From: Bacteroidales bacterium
GTDB taxonomy: Bacteria > Bacteroidota > Bacteroidia > Bacteroidales > UBA7960
DNA: 5,686 nt
Assembly (NCBI GenBank): GCA_007132865.1
Contig: SLNU01000045.1
Location: 1-5,686, forward strand
Direction: 5' to 3'
The notes under the pieces are model-generated. The model had not been told where the DNA came from, did no database searches, and saw nothing but the letters and a program-made list of their open reading frames with translations. The translations under genes and the position numbers were made by a program. This document shows positions 1 to 5,425 of the stretch, one piece after another (positions within the stretch are counted from its first letter, which is position 1; each line of letters begins with the position of its first letter).

Positions 1-749
1 AGATTGTGGATTACCGGTATGAAGGCAAAAAGATTGCCGCCCTTGTCGACCAGCACGGGAAATCCTGGGAGGCGGACCTGTTCGTGGTGAATGCCGATGC
101 AGCCTGGTTCAGGCACAAGGTGTTCAAGCGCCGGAAATTCACCGGGGAGAAGATGGACAAGATGAAGTGGACCCTGGCGCCGTTTACGATGTACCTCGGA
201 CTGGATACCAAGCTTGGGGATGTGCCGCTGCATAACTATTTTCTGGGCAACAACTTTGAGGAGTATTCCGGCAAAATCTTCAAGAACTCCATCAAACTCG
301 ACCAGCCTTACTACTACGTGAATGTGGTGTCAAAGTCAGATCCCGATGCCGCCCCGGAAGGATGCGAAAGCCTGTTCGTGCTTTGCCCGGTGCCGGATCT
401 GCGGTTCAAGCCCGACTGGTCTGACCGCGACGAGGTGGCAGCCGGCATCATCGAGGACCTTTCCACCCGCATCGGGGTGAATGTGAAGGACCACATCATC
501 TCCCAAACGGTGATGACCCCGGTCGAATGGAGAGATGCGTTTAATCTGTATAAGGGAAGCGGACTCGGACTCGGGCATAACCTGAATCAGATCGGGGGCT
601 TCCGACCGAAAAACTATGACGAGGAATTTGGCAACGTATTTTATGTAGGGGCATCTACTGTGCCCGGAACCGGACTGCCCATGGCGGTGATTAGCTCAAA
701 ACTGGTTGTGGAACGAATTACGAAAGCTTATGGACCTTTACACGCGTAA
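1..749 (+). CDS. crtI: CrtI-type phytoene desaturase, C-terminal half (5' end outside window)
   Basis: FAD-dependent carotenoid desaturase of the CrtI family, which removes hydrogens from phytoene to extend its conjugated double bonds. The reading frame is open from base 3 with no real start, so the gene enters from the left. About 248 residues are visible, roughly half of a usual ~490-510 residue CrtI; the N-terminal dinucleotide-binding GxGxxG region is missing. Visible family marks are the central NADAAW segment (about 87-104), the PPGCE-like APEGCESLFVLCPVPDL stretch (about 351-398), the FRPKN block near 601, and the C-terminal FAD-contacting GASTVPGTGLP motif (648-680), where CrtI proteins typically read VGAxTHPGxGxP. 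The stop lies 20 bases inside crtB, which points to translational coupling. Family assignment is firm. Whether the substrate is phytoene, a C30 precursor or a later carotenoid cannot be told here; the adjacent phytoene-synthase-type gene favours phytoene. Confidence 0.9.
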   Translation, partial: IVDYRYEGKKIAALVDQHGKSWEADLFVVNADAAWFRHKVFKRRKFTGEKMDKMKWTLAPFTMYLGLDTKLGDVPLHNYFLGNNFEEYSGKIFKNSIKLDQPYYYVNVVSKSDPDAAPEGCESLFVLCPVPDLRFKPDWSDRDEVAAGIIEDLSTRIGVNVKDHIISQTVMTPVEWRDAFNLYKGSGLGLGHNLNQIGGFRPKNYDEEFGNVFYVGASTVPGTGLPMAVISSKLVVERITKAYGPLHA

Positions 750-1563
750 CGCTCTTGAGTGCAGCGAGATTACAACGAAAAACTACAGCACCTCATTTTC
801 CTTGGGTGTGCGCCTACTGGACCCAAAATTCAGGCCACCCATTTATGCCATCTACGGCTTTGTGCGGTTTGCCGATGAGATCGTGGATACCTTTCATGAC
901 CAGGACAAGGCCATTCTGCTGCGTGAATTCAGTGAGCAGACCTATGAGGCCATTGATAATGGCATGAGTACCAACCCGATCCTGCATAGCTACCAATGGG
1001 TCGTCAACACCTACCACATCGACAAGTCCCTGATCGATGCCTTTTTGAAGAGCATGGAAATGGACCTGGAAAAGAAGACCTTCTCGCTGGAGGAATACCA
1101 GGATTATATTTACGGGTCGGCAGAGGTAGTCGGACTCATGTGTTTGCGCGTGTTTTATTCAGGGCAGGATGAGGAATACCAACGCTTGCTGCCGGCGGCC
1201 AGGAAACTGGGGGAGGCTTTTCAGAAGGTGAACTTTTTAAGGGATATGCGGTCAGACATGAAGGATAGGGGCAGGGTTTATTTTCCGGAGGTGGACTTTG
1301 AAAGCTTTGACCAGCAGGCAAAAGACCGCATTGAAAAAGAGATATGGGAAGACTTCCAGGGGGCTTTCCCGGGCATAAAGACCCTGAACAAGGATGCCCG
1401 CCTGGGGGTCTACCTGGCATACCGCTATTACCTGGAATTGCTAAAGAAGATTCAGTCGGAGCCTCCTAAGAACTTGCAGGAGTACCGCTTTAGCGTCAGC
1501 AACCAGAAAAAGCTCGTCCTGCTGGCCAAGGCCATCCTGCGAAACAAATTTGACTGGATGTAG
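730..1563 (+). CDS. crtB: Phytoene synthase (squalene/phytoene synthase family)
   Basis: Condenses two geranylgeranyl diphosphates head-to-head into phytoene, the first committed carotenoid step. With the ATG at 730 the protein has 277 residues, normal for bacterial CrtB. The two Mg-diphosphate-binding aspartate motifs are intact: DEIVD at residues 49-53 and NFLRDMRSD at 168-176, the latter followed by DRGRVYFP. YIYGSAEVVGLM (126-137) matches the conserved YxxGxxGLM-type helix. The frame is open back to a TTG at 706, but ATG 730 puts the N-terminus just before the conserved NYSTSF block and gives a 20-base overlap with crtI, usual in tight operons. No strong ribosome-binding site precedes it, consistent with coupling. 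ispH begins three bases after the stop. A C30 dehydrosqualene synthase (CrtM-like) is the alternative; sequence alone does not exclude it. Confidence 0.93.
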   Translation: MDLYTRNALECSEITTKNYSTSFSLGVRLLDPKFRPPIYAIYGFVRFADEIVDTFHDQDKAILLREFSEQTYEAIDNGMSTNPILHSYQWVVNTYHIDKSLIDAFLKSMEMDLEKKTFSLEEYQDYIYGSAEVVGLMCLRVFYSGQDEEYQRLLPAARKLGEAFQKVNFLRDMRSDMKDRGRVYFPEVDFESFDQQAKDRIEKEIWEDFQGAFPGIKTLNKDARLGVYLAYRYYLELLKKIQSEPPKNLQEYRFSVSNQKKLVLLAKAILRNKFDWM

Positions 1564-1566
1564 ATA

Positions 1567-2430
1567 ATGAGAAACCTGATGAATGGTTTGACCCTCCAGG
1601 TGCGTATCGACCCCCGCTCCGGCTTTTGTCCGGGGGTCAGAAAGGCCGTGGAAAAGGCAGAGGTTGCGCTCGAAGGAGGGGAGGAGCTTTATTGCCTGGG
1701 GGACATCGTGCACAATGACGAGGAGATCAAACGGCTCGAAGGGAAAGGGCTGGTTTTTATTGACTACGAAGGGTTCTGGAAATTGAAAAACAAGACCGTG
1801 CTGTTCCGGGCCCATGGCGAGCCCCCGTCAAGCTACGCACTGGCTGCCGCCAACAACAACCGGGTGCTGGATGCCAGCTGCCCCGTGGTGCTGAACCTGC
1901 AGCAGAAAATAGGCAGGGCCCGGGAAGCCGGAGAACAAATTCTGATATATGGAAAGAAGGGGCATCCGGAGGTTGTCGGACTGCTCGGTCATGCCGGGGA
2001 AGGGGCACAGGTGGCCAATGATCCCGCGGAGATCCAACCGAATACCCTGCCGCAAGCCGTGACATTGTTTTGCCAGACTACCCAGCCGGTAGAGGGGCTG
2101 TCACGCATGACCGCATTCTTGGAGAAGGCCGGGATACAGGTCCGACTCCATGACACAATCTGTCAGTGTGTGTCCGGGCGTTACCCCGGTCTGAAGTCAT
2201 TTGCCAAAGGACATGATGCCGTGGTATTTGTCGGAGGACGAACGTCGTCGAATGCCCGGGCGTTGTTTGACGTCTGCCTAAGCGCAAACCCGAATTCACA
2301 CTTCATTTCCCGGTTTGAAGAGGTCAAGTCTGACTGGTTCGAAGCAGGGCAGAAAGTCGGGGTGACCGGCTCGGCCAGTACCCCGCTTTGGCAAATGAAA
2401 GCCGTGGCGGAAGCACTGGGGGAGCTATGA
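1567..2430 (+). CDS. ispH: 4-hydroxy-3-methylbut-2-enyl diphosphate reductase (IspH/LytB)
   Basis: Cytosolic [4Fe-4S] enzyme that reduces HMBPP to IPP and DMAPP, the last step of the MEP pathway. At 287 residues it is of normal length. Cluster cysteines are visible at C21 (SGFCPGV), C105 (DASCPVV) and C199 (DTICQCV), matching E. coli C12, C96 and C197. Substrate-binding and catalytic residues also fit: H49 (VHN), H83 (RAHG), H133 and E135 (GHPEV), QTT at 170-172, SSN at 227-229, and S271 (GVTGSAS). A further cysteine, C201, sits two residues after the cluster ligand. The ATG at 1567 lies three bases after crtB; a second in-frame ATG at 1579 would still precede the first conserved block, so the exact start is uncertain. 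Position behind crtB implies co-transcription and raised precursor supply for carotenoids. Whether it is the only ispH in the genome cannot be seen. Confidence 0.95.
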   Translation: MRNLMNGLTLQVRIDPRSGFCPGVRKAVEKAEVALEGGEELYCLGDIVHNDEEIKRLEGKGLVFIDYEGFWKLKNKTVLFRAHGEPPSSYALAAANNNRVLDASCPVVLNLQQKIGRAREAGEQILIYGKKGHPEVVGLLGHAGEGAQVANDPAEIQPNTLPQAVTLFCQTTQPVEGLSRMTAFLEKAGIQVRLHDTICQCVSGRYPGLKSFAKGHDAVVFVGGRTSSNARALFDVCLSANPNSHFISRFEEVKSDWFEAGQKVGVTGSASTPLWQMKAVAEALGEL

Positions 2431-2438
2431 AATGCGCC

Positions 2439-2467
2439 CACAATGATTTATTTTAAGCACAATGATT
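2439..2467 (+). repeat. 10-bp direct repeat between ispH and tadA
   Basis: CACAATGATT occurs exactly at 2439-2448 and again at 2458-2467, 19 bases apart start to start, about two helical turns. It lies in the AT-rich 59-bp gap ahead of tadA. The spacing could suit a dimeric regulator, but no known site is recognised, and chance similarity in AT-rich DNA is possible. Confidence 0.5.
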
Positions 2468-2477
2468 GATTATAAAT

Positions 2478-2481
2478 GGGA
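2478..2481 (+). promoter_or_regulatory. Ribosome-binding site for tadA
   Basis: GGGA sits eight bases before the ATG at 2490. It supports that start over the in-frame TTG at 2466, which would add eight residues (MIINGIPV) with no counterpart in TadA proteins. Confidence 0.45.
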
Positions 2482-2489
2482 TTCCTGTC

Positions 2490-2969
2490 ATGATTTTGAG
2501 TGTATTTTCCGACGAATATTTTATGGGGGAGGCGCTGAAAGAGGCGCAAAAGGCAATTGATGCAGGAGAGGTGCCGGTCGGGGCGGTTGTGGTTTGCCAG
2601 AACCGCATCATTGCCCGTGCCCACAACCTGACAGAGCGGCTGACGGATGTGACAGCACATGCCGAGATGCAGGCCATTACCGCTGCAGCCAATTACCTTG
2701 GGGGAAAATACCTGGAGGATTGCACCCTGTATGTGACCCTGGAACCCTGTGCCATGTGTGCCGGGGCTTTGGCCTGGGCGCAGCTTGGAAAGCTGGTGTA
2801 TGGGGCGGATGACGAAAAACGGGGATACAGGCTGTTTTCAAAGAAAATACTTCATCCCCGGACGGAACTGTTGACCGGAATAAAAGCCGCAGAATCGGCC
2901 GACCTGCTCAGGGAATTTTTCCGCAAGAAAAGAAGCAGGGATGCAGAAGCCGGACCCCTGTCCTCCTAA
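2490..2969 (+). CDS. tadA: tRNA-specific adenosine deaminase TadA
   Basis: Zinc-dependent deaminase that converts adenosine-34 to inosine in the anticodon of tRNA-Arg(ACG), allowing wobble decoding. The 159-residue protein starting at 2490 has the cytidine-deaminase fold signature: HAE at residues 57-59 (zinc ligand H57, proton shuttle E59) and PCAMC at 86-90 (zinc ligands C87 and C90). EVPVGAVVV (27-35) and LYVTLEPCAMCAG resemble E. coli TadA closely, as does the SDEYFMGEAL N-terminus. YGADDEKRGY and LHPRTELLTGI near the C-terminus match the TadA pattern rather than guanine or cytosine deaminases. It follows ispH after 59 bases without a visible terminator, so read-through from the carotenoid operon is possible, though the function is unrelated housekeeping. 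The C-terminal tail (about residues 147-159) is charged and probably disordered. Confidence 0.93.
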   Translation: MILSVFSDEYFMGEALKEAQKAIDAGEVPVGAVVVCQNRIIARAHNLTERLTDVTAHAEMQAITAAANYLGGKYLEDCTLYVTLEPCAMCAGALAWAQLGKLVYGADDEKRGYRLFSKKILHPRTELLTGIKAAESADLLREFFRKKRSRDAEAGPLSS

Positions 2970-2971
2970 GA

Positions 2972-3017
2972 GAAGCCTTTGGCGGTGTCCCAAAGGAAGC
3001 CTCTGGTGCTCCCAAAG
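2972..3017. repeat. Imperfect tandem repeat in the convergent spacer
   Basis: Two adjoining units, 2972-2995 (24 bases) and 2996-3017 (22 bases), share GAAGCCT at the left and TCCCAAAG at the right, differing by one substitution and a short indel-like core. Within the first unit, CCTTTGG (2976-2982) and CCAAAGG (2990-2996) form a 7-bp stem with a 7-base loop. It fills most of the 53-bp gap between the ends of tadA and the membrane-protein gene. No T-tract follows on either strand, so it is not a standard intrinsic terminator. Confidence 0.6.
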
Positions 3018-3022
3018 CCCCC

Positions 3023-4156
3023 TTACAGATCCGGGAAATTCTCCTGTAGTTGCTCAAACGTGGGAATCCTCCTGTGGGGCCATTTGCCCATAACCACACC
3101 GTCCTTCATCAGTAACAGTCCGGGATTAGACCGGACGATTGTCTTCAGGCTGATCTCGTCACTCTGGTAAAAGGGATAGGCCGTTTGGTGTGCATGCCTG
3201 AACGTATCGATCTGATCAAATGTGCTTCCTGACAGAACAATGAAGGAATAGTCGTGCGCCATGGCATCCGTGGCCAGTGGGGTGATCCTTTTGTTGAATG
3301 AACGCACACTGGTGGTTTCAAGGCTGTATGCCACCACGATGAACTGGTACTCCGGGTTGAAGAGGAAATAATCGGTCAGGTCATCCCCGAACGAATCAAC
3401 GATCATGAAATCATCAATGGGGGCCTCCACATAAGGGTGGATGATGTCCCTGCGCTGGTCCTTGTACTGCCATTGGGCCACCCATTCGGGGTCATCCCAT
3501 GGGAAATCGTTGGCAGGCCATTCCTGGGTCTCCCCTGTTTCCCGGTGCTCATAGACCAGGTAGGTGTCGGCCACCTCCGGTGTGGGGATCATCATCTCAC
3601 CGATCTCGTTGCCGACCTTCCAGGGACGGAAGTCCATAATGGGCAGGTAACGCAGGCAGTAGACAGACAATCCGACAATAAAAACTGTCACCAAACCTAT
3701 GAGGAGCCAGTCCCTCGACTCAGACCACAACGGCTTGATTCTGTTCCTGTAAACGAAGACCACTATGGCCGCGGCAAGAATAAAAATGTTTTTATAAAAG
3801 GTATCCCAGTTGCTGATGATCAGCGCATCCCCGAAACATCCGCAATCGGGGACCGGGTCGGTAATCGCAATGAACAGGGTCAGTGGGGTAAAAAACAACA
3901 TAAACAACAGACCACCCCAGGCACTCCACCGCATTTTCAGTCCGACAAGCACTGCCATCCCAATCACAAACTCCAGCGTACTAAGCAACACGGCCAATGG
4001 AAGAGCTGAAAACATCAGCCATTCCATGTCAAAAGCCATGAAGTAGTCCTGGAATTTATAGGCCGAACCAAGGGGGTCTATGGCCTTGACAAAGCCCGAA
4101 AAAATAAACACCAGCCCGAACAGAATCCGGGATATCCATAAAACCACTCTGATCAT
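3023..4156 (-). CDS. MauE/DoxX-like membrane protein with C-terminal thioredoxin-like domain (BT_3928 family)
   Basis: Inner-membrane protein of 377 residues; its molecular function is not established. The N-terminal ~175 residues hold five likely membrane segments at about 5-26, 47-73, 79-99, 118-137 and 150-171, arranged as in DoxX/MauE-type proteins. A cysteine motif DCGCFGD (104-110) lies after the third segment; CGCFG-type motifs are typical of MauE-like redox-associated membrane proteins. From about 176 the chain is soluble, and 246-377 resembles a thioredoxin/AhpC fold (FIVVAYSLETTS strand, SNPGLLLMKDG near the usual cis-proline, GKWPHRR end), but no CXXC is present. Hence a thiol-reductase role for this domain is unlikely, while the CGC in the membrane part could still be redox active. 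The start lies three bases after the upstream DUF1573 stop, with a good ribosome-binding site. Sidedness of the soluble domain was not computed. Confidence 0.8.
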   Translation of the reverse strand: MIRVVLWISRILFGLVFIFSGFVKAIDPLGSAYKFQDYFMAFDMEWLMFSALPLAVLLSTLEFVIGMAVLVGLKMRWSAWGGLLFMLFFTPLTLFIAITDPVPDCGCFGDALIISNWDTFYKNIFILAAAIVVFVYRNRIKPLWSESRDWLLIGLVTVFIVGLSVYCLRYLPIMDFRPWKVGNEIGEMMIPTPEVADTYLVYEHRETGETQEWPANDFPWDDPEWVAQWQYKDQRRDIIHPYVEAPIDDFMIVDSFGDDLTDYFLFNPEYQFIVVAYSLETTSVRSFNKRITPLATDAMAHDYSFIVLSGSTFDQIDTFRHAHQTAYPFYQSDEISLKTIVRSNPGLLLMKDGVVMGKWPHRRIPTFEQLQENFPDL

Positions 4157-4159
4157 GCA

Positions 4160-4561
4160 TTAATCCCTTTCGAGTACGGTACCGGTGATCCGGAAGATCT
4201 GTGTGGGACTGCTGGTATTGTTGGAGGTTACGGTGACGGTACGGCTGATGTTCTGGGGACGGGCCGCCAGCCGGAATTCAATGCTTATTGTCCCTTTTTC
4301 GCCGGGCATGACCGGATCACGCGGCCAGGCAGTAACTCGGGTTCCGCAGCAGGCCCTGACGTTGCTTAGTAACAGGGGTTGGTTGCCGGTATTTGTAAAG
4401 GTAATGTCATGCTTGGTTTCAGGCATTTCATCCACGTAAACCGACCCGTAGTTGATGCCTTCCTTTTCAAAGGTGAGTACGGGGCCATCACTGCCCGCAA
4501 AGGCCACTGCCGATCCAATGAAGAGCAACAGGGTAAAAATGCTGAAAAGTCTTTTTTTCAT
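4160..4561 (-). CDS. Secreted DUF1573 protein, copy A (CCGTR type)
   Basis: Small exported protein of 133 residues. Residues 1-22 form a signal peptide: KKR, a hydrophobic run LFSIFTLLLFIGSAVA, and a probable cleavage after AFA. The rest is one DUF1573 domain, an Ig-like beta-sandwich type: FEKEGINYGSVYVDE, FTNTGNQPL (55-63), WPRDPVMPGEKG (79-90) and a closing VTSNN...ITGTV strand pair. Where the family normally reads CGCT about seven residues before the tryptophan, this protein has CCGTR at 71-75. Its function is unknown; DUF1573 proteins are common in Bacteroidota envelopes. It forms an operon with the membrane-protein gene three bases downstream, and a candidate promoter lies about 50 bases upstream. 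No Shine-Dalgarno sequence precedes the ATG; the upstream bases are A-rich. About half of the mature sequence is identical to the copy at 4795-5196, so the two are ancient tandem duplicates. Confidence 0.85.
   Translation of the reverse strand: MKKRLFSIFTLLLFIGSAVAFAGSDGPVLTFEKEGINYGSVYVDEMPETKHDITFTNTGNQPLLLSNVRACCGTRVTAWPRDPVMPGEKGTISIEFRLAARPQNISRTVTVTSNNTSSPTQIFRITGTVLERD
4164..4170 (-). promoter_or_regulatory. Ribosome-binding site for the membrane-protein gene, inside the DUF1573 3' end
   Basis: Read on the - strand, AAAGGGA spans the last codons (E-R-D) of the DUF1573 gene and sits seven bases before the ATG at 4156. It fixes that start and implies that translation of the two genes is linked. 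Confidence 0.6.
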
Positions 4562-4609
4562 AACCGGGAGTTTTTTAATCAGTATTTGAATTCAATGAAC
4601 AGATACGTA

Positions 4610-4617
4610 CAAATTTA
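4610..4617 (-). promoter_or_regulatory. Candidate Bacteroidota -7 promoter box (TAnnTTTG)
   Basis: TAAATTTG on the - strand matches the Bacteroidota -7 consensus TAnnTTTG exactly. It lies about 50 bases before the DUF1573 copy A ATG, in AT-rich DNA. The upstream -33 region (around 4633-4645) is T-rich on this strand but shows no clean TTTG. A promoter here makes sense because a terminator at 4694-4718 cuts off transcription from the upstream DUF1573 gene. Confidence 0.4.
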
Positions 4618-4693
4618 CAGTATTTAAATAAACGAAAAAAGTTAAAAAAAGTTTCGGCCGGCTGAAAATGAAATGTTGATAAGCCGCCGGGAG

Positions 4694-4718
4694 AAAGTAA
4701 AAGGCCCCATGGGGCCTT
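4694..4718 (-). terminator. Intrinsic terminator of DUF1573 copy B
   Basis: A perfect 18-bp palindrome AAGGCCCCATGGGGCCTT (4701-4718) folds into a GC-rich stem. On the - strand it is followed by TTTTACTTT, while on the + strand no T-run follows, so it acts for leftward transcription. It lies 76 bases beyond the stop of the gene at 4795-5196. Confidence 0.75.
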
Positions 4719-4794
4719 AATGATCAGAAACGGTGGTTCTACGGGCAAGCCGGATTGTAGTCGAAAAAACTTACGTGGTTGCCGGAAGAAGCAC

Positions 4795-5196
4795 TTACTG
4801 GTCAGCGGTCTTGCCCTCCAAGACCTCGCCTATGATCCGGATTACGGATGTAGTGTCAGGGTCGTTGGAGGTCAAAGTGAGAGTCCGCCTGATCTGGTGG
4901 GGCCTTGCGGCGGGCCGGAACTGCAGGTTGACCAGTCCGCTTTCACCGGGCATAATGGGCTCCTTCGGCCAATCGATGACCCGGGTGCCACAGCATCCCT
5001 TGGCGGCTGTAAGCACCAGTGGCTGATCGCCGGTATTGGTAAATACCACTTCGGCCTTGATCACCTCCAGTGATTCCACGTAATGGGTGCCTACTTCGAT
5101 TGCTTCTTTTGAGTAACTTAATTTTGGTCCTGTTTGTCCGTACAGCATGGTGGTGCCCAGCACCAGAATGCAAAAGAGAATTGAAAACCGTTTCAT
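4795..5196 (-). CDS. Secreted DUF1573 protein, copy B (CCGTR type)
   Basis: Exported 133-residue protein, paralogous to the DUF1573 protein encoded downstream. Signal peptide residues 1-20 (KR, then FSILFCILVLGTTMLYG, probable cleavage before QTGPKL). One DUF1573 domain follows, with VFTNTGDQPLVL (51-62), CCGTR (68-72), WPKEPIMPGESG (76-87), FRPAARP (93-99) and LTLTSNDPDT. By hand alignment about 52 of 106 positions after the signal peptide match the other copy with a single gap, and both carry CCGTR instead of the family's usual CGCT. The function is unknown. It appears to be transcribed alone: a terminator follows it and another precedes it at the end of the regulator gene. No Shine-Dalgarno sequence is seen before the ATG, and no convincing promoter box was found; TAACTTCG on the - strand at 5241-5248 is one mismatch from TAnnTTTG. 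Confidence 0.85.
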   Translation of the reverse strand: MKRFSILFCILVLGTTMLYGQTGPKLSYSKEAIEVGTHYVESLEVIKAEVVFTNTGDQPLVLTAAKGCCGTRVIDWPKEPIMPGESGLVNLQFRPAARPHQIRRTLTLTSNDPDTTSVIRIIGEVLEGKTADQ

Positions 5197-5304
5197 TTTG
5201 CGTAGATAATTTTGGTGAATGCTGTATTGAAAATAACTTTCGAAGTTAGCAATTAAATCCGGAAATACCTATAGTCTAGCCTAAAAAAACAACACAATAT
5301 CCGG

Positions 5305-5331
5305 AAAAAAAACCGCCCATTAAATGGGCGG
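5305..5331 (-). terminator. Strong intrinsic terminator after the ArsR-type regulator
   Basis: An 8-bp perfect stem CCGCCCAT/ATGGGCGG (5313-5320 and 5324-5331) with a 3-base loop is followed, on the - strand, by eight consecutive T (5312-5305). It lies 94 bases after the regulator stop and separates it from the DUF1573 gene. Confidence 0.88.
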
Positions 5332-5425
5332 CTCCAATTTATTACGGCCAATGCCAAAGTATTACACCAATTCCTGAATACCGAAAGTATGGGTTACGGA
5401 TCTACAGGCAATGTGCAGCAGAAAC

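Noticed and set aside
706..729. TTG at 706 as the crtB start
   Set aside because: It would add WNELRKL with no family counterpart and enlarge the overlap with crtI to 44 bases; ATG 730 fits better.
1136..1420. 94-codon minus-strand frame inside crtB
   Set aside because: Pro/Ser-rich shadow of crtB codons with no domain or start signal.
3437..4009. 190-codon open frame on the + strand, antisense to the membrane-protein gene
   Set aside because: Its translation is rich in His, Gln, Pro and Asn without any recognisable domain, while the opposite strand encodes a coherent membrane protein with helices and conserved motifs.
4701..4718. 18-bp palindrome as an operator for a regulator
   Set aside because: It lies downstream of a gene and is followed by a T-rich tract on that gene's strand, so terminator is the simpler reading.
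4720..5073. 117-codon + strand frame opposite DUF1573 copy B
   Set aside because: A mirror of a real gene: the minus strand has a signal peptide and conserved domain. The frame also begins right beside the terminator hairpin, with no ribosome-binding site.
5257..5307. ATCCGGAAA repeated at 5257-5265 and 5299-5307
   Set aside because: A 9-bp match 42 bases apart in AT-rich spacer, with the second copy running into the terminator's A-tract; likely chance.
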